Positions 38,146 through 47,714 of a stretch of 64,000 nt of DNA are shown in pieces; the stretch's first letter is position 1; each line of letters opens with the position of its first letter. Under the pieces are notes generated by a model. It was not told where the DNA came from. It ran no database searches and saw only the letters and a list, made by a program, of their open reading frames with translations. The DNA is taken from contig CABZGO010000003.1 in NCBI GenBank assembly GCA_902525355.1, forward strand, positions 1-64,000. The letters are read 5' to 3'. This DNA comes from an uncultured Pelagibacteraceae bacterium (GTDB taxonomy: Bacteria > Pseudomonadota > Alphaproteobacteria > Pelagibacterales > Pelagibacteraceae). A program made the translations under genes and the position numbers.

Positions 38146-38518
38146 AAGTTACAACTCCCCAAATAAATATATCTTCATCTTCGTTAATTAAAATTCGATC
38201 TGTAAATTCTTTAGAACCTGATGTTAAAAATTTTTTATCTCTTTCTTGAACTAAACTTTTAACAACTAGTTCGTCATGAACATTTGCAATAACTGTTGAG
38301 AAGTTTTTTGGTGTTAAACTTTTATCAACAACCAATAAATCACCATCGTTAATTCCAACATCCACCATTGATTTCCCTTGAACTCTTATGATGAAAGTTG
38401 CTGGAACATTTTTGATCAAATGAATATTTAAATCGATATCTTCTTCAATATAGTCTGTGGCAGGGGACGGAAAACCCGCACCAGCTTTATGTAAATAATA
38501 AGGTATAGTTAGCTTCAT
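38123..38518 (-). CDS. umuD: SOS mutagenesis protein UmuD
   Basis: UmuD is a LexA-like S24 peptidase homologue that self-cleaves on RecA filaments to activate UmuC. The 131-residue product shows the Ala-Gly cleavage region [10 protein letters not shown] near residue 9, the catalytic serine in [10 protein letters not shown] near 60 and the catalytic lysine in DELVVKSLV near 95. Its promoter, TTGACA and TATTAA 17 bases apart, is followed by a perfect alphaproteobacterial LexA box. Confidence 0.94.
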   Translation of the reverse strand: MKLTIPYYLHKAGAGFPSPATDYIEEDIDLNIHLIKNVPATFIIRVQGKSMVDVGINDGDLLVVDKSLTPKNFSTVIANVHDELVVKSLVQERDKKFLTSGSKEFTDRILINEDEDIFIWGVVTYVIHSVY

Positions 38519-38522
38519 AAAT

Positions 38523-38537
38523 GTTCTTATTTTGTTC
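38523..38537 (-). promoter_or_regulatory. LexA operator (SOS box) of umuDC
   Basis: On the minus strand this reads GAACAAAATAAGAAC, an exact match to the alphaproteobacterial LexA target GAAC-N7-GAAC (GTTC-N7-GTTC on the other strand). It lies four bases upstream of the umuD start and just downstream of the -10 box, so bound LexA would block initiation. Confidence 0.85.
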
Positions 38538-38540
38538 TAA

Positions 38541-38569
38541 TTAATATCTAAGTTATTCAATAGTGTCAA
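38541..38569 (-). promoter_or_regulatory. umuDC promoter
   Basis: On the minus strand TTGACA (38569-38564) and TATTAA (38546-38541) are separated by exactly 17 bases. The start of transcription would fall in the LexA box, giving a leader of about 16 bases before umuD. The arrangement is that of a textbook SOS promoter. Confidence 0.75.
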
Positions 38570-38594
38570 TCAGGTTGTATTTTGAGTCTGTAAC

Positions 38595-38615
38595 TGAATC
38601 AAAAGTGAATCAAAA
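38595..38615. repeat. Tandem 10-base direct repeats in the umuD-GFA gap
   Basis: TGAATCAAAA occurs twice, at 38595-38604 and 38606-38615, one DNA turn (11 bases) apart; a diverged third copy starting TGAACATC follows at 38618. Helical phasing suggests a protein binding site for the umuD or the GFA side, but no regulator is known to me. Confidence 0.4.
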
Positions 38616-38629
38616 CGTGAACATCGAAA

Positions 38630-38650
38630 CCACATGTTGTATACATGTGG
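38630..38650. promoter_or_regulatory. Inverted repeat upstream of the GFA genes
   Basis: CCACATGT and ACATGTGG form a perfect 8-base inverted repeat around a 5-base spacer, 34 bases before the first GFA gene. It has the size of an operator for a dimeric regulator and no T-tract, so it is not a terminator. Confidence 0.45.
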
Positions 38651-38684
38651 ATAACTTTAACCATAAATAGTTTGAATATAATAA

Positions 38685-39167
38685 ATGGAAAAAAATGAAA
38701 GCTTAACAGGAAGATGTATTTGTGGTCAGGTTAAATATAGAATTACTGAGAAGCCTCTATTCACCCAAGCTTGCCATTGCAAAGATTGTAAAATTATAAC
38801 TGGGTCTTCCTACGTAATTAATACCAGCGTTTTAGATAATACTTTAATTATAGAGGGTGATATTTCGTCAACTGAACTTAAAACAGGTAGTGGAGCTACC
38901 TCAAGAGCTTATTTTTGTAACAAATGTGGTACTTATATTTATACAGATTATGCTACGGCAGTTGGTCGATCAACAGTTAGGACTAAAACTTTAGATAATT
39001 CCGAAAACTTTCCTCCTGAAGCGCATATATTTACAAAAGATAAAGATCCATGGTTAAAACTTACAGATGATGCAAATTGTTTTGAAAAAATGTATGATTT
39101 AAAAAATACTTGGCCAAAAGAAAGTTACGAAAGATATAAAAATTATTTAAAAGTTAATAAAAGATAA
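38685..39167 (+). CDS. GFA/CENP-V family zinc protein (first copy)
   Basis: This 160-residue protein has the Mss4-like zinc fold of the GFA (glutathione-dependent formaldehyde-activating) and CENP-V family: GRCICGQVKY near residue 9, CHCKDCKIITGSSY near 30 and FCNKCGTYIYTDY near 85, seven cysteines in the usual places. Family members have been linked to S-hydroxymethylglutathione formation and other thiol-adduct chemistry, but most are uncharacterised. A second, shorter member follows. It diverges from umuD across a 166-base region rich in repeats. Confidence 0.85.
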   Translation: MEKNESLTGRCICGQVKYRITEKPLFTQACHCKDCKIITGSSYVINTSVLDNTLIIEGDISSTELKTGSGATSRAYFCNKCGTYIYTDYATAVGRSTVRTKTLDNSENFPPEAHIFTKDKDPWLKLTDDANCFEKMYDLKNTWPKESYERYKNYLKVNKR

Positions 39168-39186
39168 ATTTTTAGGAGATTGAAAT

Positions 39187-39555
39187 ATGAAAAAATTATC
39201 CTGTCATTGTGGTGCAATAGAAGCAGAGGTCAAGATGCCTTTGGGTGGTATTGAAAAAATCATGCGTTGCAATTGTTCAATATGCAAAAAAAAAGGTTAT
39301 ATTATAGGTGTTCTTGGTCCTGATGATTTTAAACTTACAAAAGGGAAAGATAAACTATCTCTTTATCAGTTTTATACTAATACTGCCAAACATTATTTTT
39401 GTTCAATTTGTGGAATTCATACTCACAACAGACCTAGAAGTAATCCAAAAATATTCGGTGTAAATATTGCTTGTATAGAAGGTGTAGAGCCATTTGAAAT
39501 TGATGATGTGCCAGTGAACGATGGCAAAAATCATCCTTTAGATCAAAAACAATAA
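39187..39555 (+). CDS. GFA/CENP-V family zinc protein (second copy)
   Basis: This 122-residue protein has the same zinc-fold pattern as the gene upstream: LSCHCGAIEAEV near residue 4, RCNCSICKKKGYI near 27 and HYFCSICGIHTHNR near 69. The two are diverged paralogues rather than a recent duplication. AGGAG at 39174-39178 marks its own ribosome site. Its substrate is unknown; a link to C1 or glutathione adduct metabolism fits the family. It ends eight bases before the kinase gene. Confidence 0.85.
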   Translation: MKKLSCHCGAIEAEVKMPLGGIEKIMRCNCSICKKKGYIIGVLGPDDFKLTKGKDKLSLYQFYTNTAKHYFCSICGIHTHNRPRSNPKIFGVNIACIEGVEPFEIDDVPVNDGKNHPLDQKQ

Positions 39556-39562
39556 ATTTTTT

Positions 39563-40489
39563 ATGCAATCAATTAATGAGTGTTATAAAAAAGTTAGTAA
39601 AGACTGTTTAAAATTTATAAGATCTCAAGAAACAACAAGGGAAAAATTTAAAAATAAAGACAAGATGATTAAATCTTTTCTAATTCCAATTTGTTTCTGG
39701 ATCAATAATAGAACAAATAAATCTAAGCCCTATTTAATAGGCTTAGGCGGAGGCCAAGGGACTGGTAAAACAACCATTAGTTCTATTTTAAAGATTATTC
39801 TTACAAAATACTTTAAGTTAAATGTTTTTAAAATTTCAATAGATGATTTATACAAAACCCGAAAAGATAGAATAAAACTGTCTAAAAGAATTCACCCTTT
39901 ATTAATGACAAGAGGTGTTCCAGGTACTCATGATATAAATTTTATTTTTGATTTATTAAAAAAAGTTAAAAATAAGAAATTTAATCAACAAAGACTTCCC
40001 AAGTTTAATAAAGCAATTGATGACAGATTAAAAAGAAAGTCTTGGTATTTAGTTAAAAAAGTCCCTGATGTTATAATCTTTGAGGGATGGTGTGTAGGGG
40101 CTAGGGCAGAAAAAAATATAACTTTAAAAAAATCGATTAATTTCCTTGAAAGAACAGCAGATAAAAATTTAAAATGGAGAAAATATGTAAATGGTCAACT
40201 ACAAACAAAATATAAAAAATTATTTTCTAAATTAGACTGTTTGTTATTTTTAAAAGCAGGTAATTTCAAATTATTACAGAGTTGGAGGCTTAAACAGGAG
40301 ACTTTACTTAAATTAAACACAAAAAATAAATTAAATAGCAAGATTATGAGTAAAAATGAGGTTTTAACATTTATGCAAACTTACCAAAGGGTCACACAAA
40401 ATATGTTCAAATTTGCTCCAAAATATTCCTCAATTGTAATAAATTTAAATAGAAATCATCAAATTAAATCCTTAAAATATAATAAATGA
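39563..40489 (+). CDS. D-glycerate 3-kinase, plant (GLYK) type
   Basis: This 308-residue P-loop kinase has GLGGGQGTGKTTIS near residue 60, SIDDLYKTRKDR near 92, HPLLMTRGVPGTHDINF near 113 and IFEGWCVGARAE near 171. These are the landmarks of the plant and yeast (Tda10-like) glycerate kinase group, distinct from bacterial GlxK and GckA. It would feed glycerate from photorespiration-like glycolate metabolism into 3-phosphoglycerate. The uridine kinase superfamily is the broader alternative. It overlaps the TolC-family gene by ATGA. Confidence 0.8.
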   Translation: MQSINECYKKVSKDCLKFIRSQETTREKFKNKDKMIKSFLIPICFWINNRTNKSKPYLIGLGGGQGTGKTTISSILKIILTKYFKLNVFKISIDDLYKTRKDRIKLSKRIHPLLMTRGVPGTHDINFIFDLLKKVKNKKFNQQRLPKFNKAIDDRLKRKSWYLVKKVPDVIIFEGWCVGARAEKNITLKKSINFLERTADKNLKWRKYVNGQLQTKYKKLFSKLDCLLFLKAGNFKLLQSWRLKQETLLKLNTKNKLNSKIMSKNEVLTFMQTYQRVTQNMFKFAPKYSSIVINLNRNHQIKSLKYNK

Positions 40490-41784
40490 AAAATTTTTTT
40501 CTTATCTTTTTACTTTTATTGCTTTCTGTAACACCTGTAACAGCAGCAACTTTAAGTGATGCATTAAAAACTACTTTTCAAAATAATCTAGAACTACAAG
40601 CTGAGCGAAAAAACTTGGAAGTTCAAAAAGAAGTTTTGAATATTTCTAAAAGTGATTTTTTTCCAACATTAACTCTTTCAGGTACCAAAAGTTTTGAAGA
40701 TACAAATAAACTTACAAATCAAGATGGTACTGATGCTTCAATAACTAATACAAACCCAATGACATCTTCTATAAAGTTAGAACAAACTCTTTTAGATGGT
40801 AGTGAACGTGGCACAAAATATGAAAAAAGTAAGTTAGGACTAAACTTATCGGAAGCACAACTTATTAAAAAAGAGCAAGATGTTTTTATGAAAGCAATTG
40901 AGGCTTACACAGGTTTAATCCTTGCTTATGAGAAATTAGGTATCAATGAAGAAAATGTTAACTTACTTCAAAGACAATTCGAAATAGATAATGCAAGACT
41001 ATCTAGAGCTCAAATAACTGCAACTGACTTAGCGCAGTCTCAATCTTCTTTATCAGGAGCACAAGCGGGCTATATCGGTGCACAAAATAATATAGTAACC
41101 AGCAAATTAGCCTATGAAAATATAATTGGACCAATCAACAGCAATGAAAAATTAAAAAAAATCTATATTTCTGAAGTTCCATTACCTTCAAGTTTAGTTG
41201 ATGCAAAAAAAATATCTGAACAAAAAAGTCCTGACCTTATAATCGCAGAAATAGAATATGGACAATCAGAATTAGATGTAAAAATTGCAAGGTCAGATTT
41301 ATCTCCGACAGCAAAACTTTCACTTGAAAGATCATATACAGATGATTTAAGCGCAACTTATGATGAAAGGGAAAAAGATGTACTGCAAGCAACAGTAAGT
41401 TGGCCATTTCAATTTGGAGGAAAGAATAAATCTAATATAAATAAAAATCTTCAAGTAAAAGGAATGAAAAAATTATTACTTGAAAATGCTTTTAGAAATA
41501 ATACGCAAGGTGTTACTGCAGCTTGGTCCACTTTAGAATCTTCGAAAAGTCTACTAAGAGCCGTACAATCACAAGTTAAGGCTGCTGAAATCGCAAATGA
41601 AGGGATTAGTTTTGAATATGAGAGTGGTTTGAATAGATCTACATTTGATGTTCTTCAATCAAGATCAAATTTAATAAATGCTAAAATTAATCTTGCGGAA
41701 GCTGAGAGAAATTATTTATTAGCTCAATATAGACTTTTAAAGTCTGCAGGTTTATTAAATAGCGAATACCTAAAACTTAGATAA
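40486..41784 (+). CDS. tolC: TolC-family outer membrane efflux/secretion channel
   Basis: The 432-residue protein has a signal peptide ending at VTAATLSDA and two similar halves rich in coiled-coil helices: LSDALKTTFQNNLELQAERKN near the start and an equivalent ARLSRAQITATDLAQSQSSL block, then SGLNRSTFDVLQSRSNLINAKINL near the end. That pattern is typical of TolC, which forms a trimeric outer membrane duct with inner membrane pumps or type I secretion systems. No pump gene is adjacent, so its partner must be encoded elsewhere. Confidence 0.9.
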   Translation: MKNFFLIFLLLLLSVTPVTAATLSDALKTTFQNNLELQAERKNLEVQKEVLNISKSDFFPTLTLSGTKSFEDTNKLTNQDGTDASITNTNPMTSSIKLEQTLLDGSERGTKYEKSKLGLNLSEAQLIKKEQDVFMKAIEAYTGLILAYEKLGINEENVNLLQRQFEIDNARLSRAQITATDLAQSQSSLSGAQAGYIGAQNNIVTSKLAYENIIGPINSNEKLKKIYISEVPLPSSLVDAKKISEQKSPDLIIAEIEYGQSELDVKIARSDLSPTAKLSLERSYTDDLSATYDEREKDVLQATVSWPFQFGGKNKSNINKNLQVKGMKKLLLENAFRNNTQGVTAAWSTLESSKSLLRAVQSQVKAAEIANEGISFEYESGLNRSTFDVLQSRSNLINAKINLAEAERNYLLAQYRLLKSAGLLNSEYLKLR

Positions 41785-41827
41785 ATAGCGACTTCTAGCC
41801 CTAATTTTAAAAAAATATTGCCAATGA

Positions 41828-41842
41828 GAACAAAATGTGTAC
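41828..41842 (+). promoter_or_regulatory. Candidate LexA operator of recA
   Basis: GAACAAAATGTGTAC is a GAAC-N7-GTAC element 29 bases upstream of the recA ATG, one mismatch from the alphaproteobacterial SOS box and sharing AGAACAAAAT with the umuDC operator. TTGCCA at 41818-41823 and TACATT at 41840-41845 could be the promoter, which the box would overlap. Confidence 0.6.
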
Positions 41843-41871
41843 ATTTATTTTCATGATTCGAATGTTAATAA

Positions 41872-43017
41872 ATGAAAAAAATGAGGCAAAAAATGACCAA
41901 AAATAACCTAAAAGTGGTGAAAACCACAAAAGATAAAGAATTGGAAGATAAAGAAAAAAATAAAGCACTAGATGCAGCAATCAGCCAGATAACAGACAGC
42001 TTTGGAAAAGGCTCTGTGATGAAGCTTGGAGAACAAAAAGCAATGGATGTAGAGTCTATTTCCACTGGATCTTTAAGTTTAGACTTGGCACTTGGGATAG
42101 GTGGATTACCAAAAGGCAGAATTGTTGAAATTTATGGACCAGAGTCCTCTGGTAAAACTACATTAGCATTACAAGTTGTAGCAGAAGCTCAAAAAGCAGG
42201 AGGTATTTGTGGTTTTGTAGATGCAGAGCATGCGTTAGATCCAGTTTACGCTAAAAAATTAGGTGTTAATACTGAGGAATTGCTGATTTCACAACCAGAT
42301 ACTGGTGAGCAAGCATTAGAGATAACAGATACTTTAATTAAATCTGGCTCTATGTCAGTTCTAGTTGTTGACTCTGTTGCAGCACTAACTCCAAGAGCAG
42401 AAATTGAAGGAGATATGGGAGATCACCATGTTGGTCTTCAAGCAAGACTTATGTCCCAAGCTCTTAGAAAATTAACAGGATCAATTTCAAGAACTAATAC
42501 AATGGTTATATTTATTAACCAAATTAGAATGAAAATTGGTGTAATGTTTGGAAGTCCAGAGACAACATCAGGGGGTAACTCTTTAAAATTTTATTCTTCT
42601 GTAAGAATGGATATTAGAAGAATTGGAGCAATAAAAGATAAAGAACAAATAGTTGGAAATACAACAAGAGTAAAAGTTGTTAAAAATAAAGTTGCACCAC
42701 CATTTAAAGTTGTTGAGTTTGACTTAATGTATGGAAAAGGAATTAGTAAAGTAGGGGAACTAATCGACCTTGGTGCCAAAGCTGAGATTGTTGAAAAATC
42801 AGGAGCATGGTACGCTTATAAAGGTGAAAAAATTGGTCAAGGTAGAGAAAATGCTAAACTTTACCTTGAGCAAAATCCAAAAGCTGCTGCTGAAATTGAA
42901 ATGGCTATTAGAGAAAAAGCTGGTGTTATTTCAAAGAAGATTGAGGGCAATCCTTTAAGTGAGGAAAAGCTTGAAGCGCAGAAAAAAGAGGAAGAAGTTC
43001 CTACTAAAAAAAATTAG
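41872..43017 (+). CDS. recA: Recombinase RecA
   Basis: RecA forms ATP-dependent filaments on single-stranded DNA for recombination and triggers LexA and UmuD cleavage. Landmarks: [11 protein letters not shown], Walker [23 protein letters not shown], the Walker B-like [21 protein letters not shown], loop 2 around [23 protein letters not shown] and [16 protein letters not shown]. From 41872 the protein has 381 residues with a lysine-rich N-terminal tail; ATGs at 41881 or 41893 are alternative starts. A probable LexA box lies upstream, and a terminator follows at 43039. Confidence 0.97.
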   Translation: MKKMRQKMTKNNLKVVKTTKDKELEDKEKNKALDAAISQITDSFGKGSVMKLGEQKAMDVESISTGSLSLDLALGIGGLPKGRIVEIYGPESSGKTTLALQVVAEAQKAGGICGFVDAEHALDPVYAKKLGVNTEELLISQPDTGEQALEITDTLIKSGSMSVLVVDSVAALTPRAEIEGDMGDHHVGLQARLMSQALRKLTGSISRTNTMVIFINQIRMKIGVMFGSPETTSGGNSLKFYSSVRMDIRRIGAIKDKEQIVGNTTRVKVVKNKVAPPFKVVEFDLMYGKGISKVGELIDLGAKAEIVEKSGAWYAYKGEKIGQGRENAKLYLEQNPKAAAEIEMAIREKAGVISKKIEGNPLSEEKLEAQKKEEEVPTKKN

Positions 43018-43038
43018 CAGATAACTTTTAGTTATTAA

Positions 43039-43068
43039 AAAAAAGGCGCTCTATTGGGCGCCTTTTTT
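43039..43068 (+). terminator. Intrinsic terminator after recA
   Basis: AAAAAAGGCGC pairs with GCGCCTTTTTT around an eight-base loop; the right arm supplies the T-tract. It begins 22 bases after the recA stop and separates recA from alaS. Confidence 0.92.
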
Positions 43069-43117
43069 CCCTTCAGAAGTGTAGACATCATATAAAAATG
43101 CTGTATTTTGGTTGAAT

Positions 43118-45781
43118 ATGGCTAAAACATTAAATGAAATTAGGTCAGCATTTTTAAATTATTTTGAAAAAAATGATCATAAAATAGTTGAGTCTAGTAA
43201 TTTGGTTCCAAACAATGATCCAACATTGATGTTTGCTAATTCAGGTATGGTCCAATTTAAAAATGTGTTTACTGGACTAGAAAAGAGAGATTATCAAAGA
43301 GCTACAACATCTCAAAAATGTGTAAGAGCTGGAGGAAAGCATAACGATCTTGAAAATGTTGGTTATACTCCGAGACACCATACATTTTTTGAAATGTTGG
43401 GAAACTTTTCCTTTGGCGACTACTTTAAGGAAAGAGCTATTGAACTTGCGTGGAACTTAATAACAAAAGAATTTGGTTTAGATAAGGACAGGCTTTATGT
43501 AACTGTCTACCATGAAGATGACGAAGCTTTTAATTACTGGAAAAAAATTGCTGGGTTAAGTGAAGATAAAATCATAAGGATAGCAACATCTGACAATTTT
43601 TGGTCCATGGGTGAAACAGGACCTTGCGGACCTTGTTCAGAAATATTTTATGATCATGGAGACCACTTAGAAGGTGGATTACCAGGAACAAAAAATGAGG
43701 ATGGAGACAGATTTATTGAAATTTGGAATTTAGTCTTTATGCAATATGAGCAAATTTCAAAAGATAAGCGAATTAATCTGCCAAAACCATCAGTTGATAC
43801 TGGAATGGGTTTAGAGAGAATTGCTGCATTACTTCAAGGAACTCACGACAACTATGAAACCGATCATTTTAAAAAAATAATAAACTCTACTTCAGAAATT
43901 TTAAAAGTTGAGCTAAATAATGATAATTTAGCAAGTTTTAGAGTAATAGCTGATCACTTACGAGCAAGTTCATTTTTAATTGCTGAGGGAGTTTTGCCAT
44001 CAAATGAAGGAAGAGGATATGTCTTAAGAAGAATTATGAGAAGAGGAATGAGGCATTCCCATCTTCTAGGTTCTAAGGAACCAATTTTTTATAATATTTT
44101 TAAAACTTTAAAAGATGAGATGAAAGGGAATTATTCAGAAATAGAAAGAGCTGAGTCTTTAATAAAAGAAACTTTAAGAATGGAGGAAGAAAAATTTTTA
44201 ATACTTTTAGACAGAGGTATTAAAATATTAAATGAGGAAATAACAAAAATAGATAAGATATTACCTGGAGAAGTAGCTTTTAAACTCTATGATACTTACG
44301 GTTTTCCATTGGATCTTACTCAAGATATTTTAAAAAATAAATCTTTGACAATTGATAATAATAAATTTCAAAGTTTAATGAAAGAGAGCAAAGAATTAGC
44401 TAAGAAAAATTGGAAAGGCTCAGGTGATAGTACTGTGGATGATATTTGGTTTTCAATAAAAGATAGACTAGGTCCTTCAGAATTTCTAGGATATGAGACA
44501 GATCAAGCAGAAGGCATTATTTTGTCATTATTAAAAGACAACAAAGAAGTAAATGAATTAAATGAAAATGATGAAGGAATTATTATTTTAAATCAAACTC
44601 CTTTTTATGGAGAGTCTGGTGGACAGGTAGGAGATACTGGTGAAATAATTTCAAGAGATTTTAAGTTTGAAATAACAGATGTACAAAAAAAATTAGGAGA
44701 TCTGTTTGTACATTATGGCAAAGTTAAATCAGGAAGTATAAAGATCAAAGACAATGTTGAGATGAAGATCGATATAGATAGACGTAATAATATAAGAGCT
44801 TATCATTCAGCAACACACCTTTTGCATGAATCTTTAAGAAGAGTACTAGGAACACATGTAACACAAAAAGGGTCATTAGTAGCGCCAGATAGACTAAGAT
44901 TCGATTTTAGTCATATGAAACCAATTTCAGACCAGGAAATAGAGAAAATAGAAAATCACGTTAATTCTATGGTTCAAAAAAAATCAGAAGTTAAAACAAG
45001 GATCATGACTCCCAAAGAAGCAGTAAATAATGGGGCTCTAGCACTCTTTGGAGAAAAATATGGAGAAGAGGTTAGAGTTTTATCTATGGGAGATGAGAAA
45101 GAAAAGTATTTTTCAACTGAATTATGTGGGGGAACACATGTTAGAAACACTGGTGACATTGGAAAATTTAAAATTATTAGTCAATCTTCAATTGCAGCTG
45201 GAATTAGAAGAGTAGAAGCTCTTAGAGAAAATCAATTAAATAGTTTTTTACAAAATAAAGAGAAACTATCTGATTTATCTGCAAAAAAAGATGAAGAAAT
45301 GATTAATGATTTATCAAAACAAATAATTAAATTGAATGGCAAACCAAACTTAGAGCATCAAGATAATAAAATTTTAATTAAAGAATTGTCAAAACAACTA
45401 GAGCAATTAAAGTTTAGTGCGATTTTGGATGATAATTCAAAAAATATAATTCAAGATAATAAAATTAATAATATTAATGTAAGATTTCAAAAAGTTGATG
45501 ATCTTCCACCTAAAGAACTAAGAAAATTAGTAGATGAAGGAAAAAAAGAGCTTAAATCAGGTATTATAATAGTTTTTGCTAGTTTAGAGGATAAAGTAGG
45601 TCTTGCGGTTGGAATTACAGAGGGGCTTATCGATAAGTATGATGCTATAAAATTTGCAAAAACAGGCTCAGAGATTATTGGTGGAAAAGGTGGTGGAGGT
45701 AGAAAAGATTTTGCACAAGCTGGTGGCCAATTTAAGGATAAAATTGATGAAGCTTTTAAAAAAATTAAGTCTCTAATTTAG
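43118..45781 (+). CDS. alaS: Alanyl-tRNA synthetase
   Basis: AlaRS is a class II synthetase with an editing domain. The ATG at 43118 ([16 protein letters not shown]) gives 887 residues; a TTG two codons earlier is in frame but unlikely. Visible are the aminoacylation motifs [15 protein letters not shown] and [18 protein letters not shown], the glycyl-rich [13 protein letters not shown], the editing-site [16 protein letters not shown] near residue 567, CGGTHV near 671 and the C-terminal [16 protein letters not shown]. The recA-alaS order is common in alphaproteobacteria. It overlaps convergent icd by nine bases. Confidence 0.97.
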   Translation: MAKTLNEIRSAFLNYFEKNDHKIVESSNLVPNNDPTLMFANSGMVQFKNVFTGLEKRDYQRATTSQKCVRAGGKHNDLENVGYTPRHHTFFEMLGNFSFGDYFKERAIELAWNLITKEFGLDKDRLYVTVYHEDDEAFNYWKKIAGLSEDKIIRIATSDNFWSMGETGPCGPCSEIFYDHGDHLEGGLPGTKNEDGDRFIEIWNLVFMQYEQISKDKRINLPKPSVDTGMGLERIAALLQGTHDNYETDHFKKIINSTSEILKVELNNDNLASFRVIADHLRASSFLIAEGVLPSNEGRGYVLRRIMRRGMRHSHLLGSKEPIFYNIFKTLKDEMKGNYSEIERAESLIKETLRMEEEKFLILLDRGIKILNEEITKIDKILPGEVAFKLYDTYGFPLDLTQDILKNKSLTIDNNKFQSLMKESKELAKKNWKGSGDSTVDDIWFSIKDRLGPSEFLGYETDQAEGIILSLLKDNKEVNELNENDEGIIILNQTPFYGESGGQVGDTGEIISRDFKFEITDVQKKLGDLFVHYGKVKSGSIKIKDNVEMKIDIDRRNNIRAYHSATHLLHESLRRVLGTHVTQKGSLVAPDRLRFDFSHMKPISDQEIEKIENHVNSMVQKKSEVKTRIMTPKEAVNNGALALFGEKYGEEVRVLSMGDEKEKYFSTELCGGTHVRNTGDIGKFKIISQSSIAAGIRRVEALRENQLNSFLQNKEKLSDLSAKKDEEMINDLSKQIIKLNGKPNLEHQDNKILIKELSKQLEQLKFSAILDDNSKNIIQDNKINNINVRFQKVDDLPPKELRKLVDEGKKELKSGIIIVFASLEDKVGLAVGITEGLIDKYDAIKFAKTGSEIIGGKGGGGRKDFAQAGGQFKDKIDEAFKKIKSLI

Positions 45782-46987
45782 TTTCTGTCTTAACTTACCA
45801 TCTAAAGTATCTAAAAATTGATTAGTTGTTAAATACTTTGTTGAGGGTCCTATTAAGATAGCTAAGTCCTTAGTCATGGCACCTTCTTCCACACAATCAA
45901 CACATACTTTTTCAAGTGTTTCTGCAAATTTTATCAATTCTTCATTTCCATCTAATTTTCCTCTGTGTGCCAAACCTCTTGTCCATGCAAAAATAGAAGC
46001 AATAGGATTTGTTGATGTTTCTTTTCCTTGTTGATGCATTCTAAAATGTCTAGTTACTGTTCCATGTGCAGCTTCAGCTTCCATTGTTTTACCATCTGGA
46101 GCTAATAAAACGCTTGTCATTAAACCTAAAGACCCGTATCCTTGCGCAACAGTATCCGACTGTACGTCTCCATCATAATTCTTACATGCCCAAATATATT
46201 TTCCATGCCATTTCATTGCACATGCTACCATATCATCAATTAATCTATGTTCATAAGTGATCTTATTTTGATCAAATCTATCTTTAAATTCTTTTTCAAA
46301 AACCTCTTGAAAAATATCTTTGAATCTTCCATCATATCTTTTTAAAATAGTATTTTTGGTAGAAAGATAAACTGGCCATTTTTTAATTAATCCATAATTA
46401 AAGCAAGATCTTGCAAAGTCCTCTATTGATTTATCCAAATTATACATTGATAATGCAATTCCTGGACCTGGGAAGTTAAAGACTTCATATTTTCTCTCAT
46501 CAGATCCGTCCTCAGCTGTCCATTTAATTTCTAATTTACCTTTACCAGGTACTGTAAAATCAGTTGCTCTATATTGATCACCAAATGCGTGTCTACCTAT
46601 AATCAATGGGTCTGTCCATGAGGGTACAAGTTTCGGAATATTTTTACAAATTATTGGTTCTCTAAAAACAGTTCCTCCGATAATATTTCTTATTGTACCA
46701 TTTGGAGACCTCCACATTTTTTTGAGATTGAATTCTCTTACTCTTGCTTCGTCTGGTGTGATTGTTGCACATTTAATACCGACTCCATTCTTTTTAATTG
46801 CATTAGCACATTCTATTGTGATCTTGTCTTCAGTTTTATCTCTACTTTCCATACCTAAATCGTAGTACTCAATTTTAAGATCTAAATAAGTTAGAACAAG
46901 TTTATTTTTAATGAAGTTCCATATAACTCTGGTCATTTCGTCACCATCAAGCTCTACAATGGGTTTTTTTACCTTTATTTTACTCAT
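45773..46987 (-). CDS. icd: NADP-dependent isocitrate dehydrogenase, eukaryote-like type
   Basis: The enzyme oxidises isocitrate to 2-oxoglutarate in the TCA cycle, making NADPH. The 404-residue homodimeric form is recognisable from [15 protein letters not shown] at the N-terminus, [14 protein letters not shown] near residue 74, [22 protein letters not shown] near 90, the metal-binding [20 protein letters not shown] near 270 and [13 protein letters not shown] near 305. This is the type shared with mitochondria and many alphaproteobacteria. It diverges from psd across 78 bases. Confidence 0.97.
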   Translation of the reverse strand: MSKIKVKKPIVELDGDEMTRVIWNFIKNKLVLTYLDLKIEYYDLGMESRDKTEDKITIECANAIKKNGVGIKCATITPDEARVREFNLKKMWRSPNGTIRNIIGGTVFREPIICKNIPKLVPSWTDPLIIGRHAFGDQYRATDFTVPGKGKLEIKWTAEDGSDERKYEVFNFPGPGIALSMYNLDKSIEDFARSCFNYGLIKKWPVYLSTKNTILKRYDGRFKDIFQEVFEKEFKDRFDQNKITYEHRLIDDMVACAMKWHGKYIWACKNYDGDVQSDTVAQGYGSLGLMTSVLLAPDGKTMEAEAAHGTVTRHFRMHQQGKETSTNPIASIFAWTRGLAHRGKLDGNEELIKFAETLEKVCVDCVEEGAMTKDLAILIGPSTKYLTTNQFLDTLDGKLRQKLN

Positions 46988-47065
46988 TTTTTCGATATAT
47001 CTTATTAGTTGAATTTATTCTTTTTGTATACATATTAATCCAAAATTATCAATTATAGGATTGTC

Positions 47066-47710
47066 ATGAGTAAAATATTTCCAAAAATACACAATGAAGG
47101 ATACAAATTTGTCATTATTTTTGTAATCGCAACTATAATTCTCTATTTCATAAATGGATTTCTTGGTTTTATCGGGCTGGTATTAACCATTTGGTGTTAT
47201 TATTTTTTTAGAGACCCTGAAAGAGTTTCCATAGGTGATGATAATTATCTTACAAGTCCCGCTGATGGAGTTGTACTACAAGTAATGGATACAACTGGTC
47301 CAAAAGAACTTGGTTTAGAAAATAAACAAATGAAAAAAATAAGCATTTTCATGGATGTGTTTGACTGTCATGTAAATAGATCACCCTGCTCTGGAGCAAT
47401 ATCAGAAATACTTTATAAACCTGGAAAATTTTTCAATGCATCTTTAGATAAAGCAAGTGAAGATAATGAGAGAAATTATTATAAAATTAAAAACTCTGAT
47501 GGAGAAGATATTATTGTTGTACAAATAGCTGGACTTGTTGCAAGAAGGATTGTGACAGAAGTTTCCAAAGATGAACTTGTAGAACAAGGTTCAAGAATAG
47601 GTATGATCAGATTTGGAAGTAGAGCAGATATGTATTTTGAAAATTATACTCCTTTGGTAAAAGTTGATCAAAAAACTTTAGCAGGTGAAACTTTAATTGC
47701 AAAAAAATAG
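47066..47710 (+). CDS. psd: Phosphatidylserine decarboxylase, short form
   Basis: Psd makes phosphatidylethanolamine from phosphatidylserine at the inner membrane. The 214-residue proenzyme belongs to the short, archaeal-like class: two N-terminal membrane segments, FFRDPERVSIGDDNYLTSPADGVV, IFMDVFDCHVNRSPCSG near residue 92 and MIRFGSRADMYF, whose Gly-Ser (Ser near residue 186) is the self-cleavage site that forms the pyruvoyl group. Its end overlaps no gene, but pssA starts four bases later, so the two act as a pathway pair. Confidence 0.95.
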   Translation: MSKIFPKIHNEGYKFVIIFVIATIILYFINGFLGFIGLVLTIWCYYFFRDPERVSIGDDNYLTSPADGVVLQVMDTTGPKELGLENKQMKKISIFMDVFDCHVNRSPCSGAISEILYKPGKFFNASLDKASEDNERNYYKIKNSDGEDIIVVQIAGLVARRIVTEVSKDELVEQGSRIGMIRFGSRADMYFENYTPLVKVDQKTLAGETLIAKK

Positions 47711-47714
47711 TTTA

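Noticed and set aside
38677..38682. TATAAT as the promoter of the first GFA gene
   Set aside because: It ends two bases before the ATG, so transcription would begin inside the gene, and there is no suitable -35 box.
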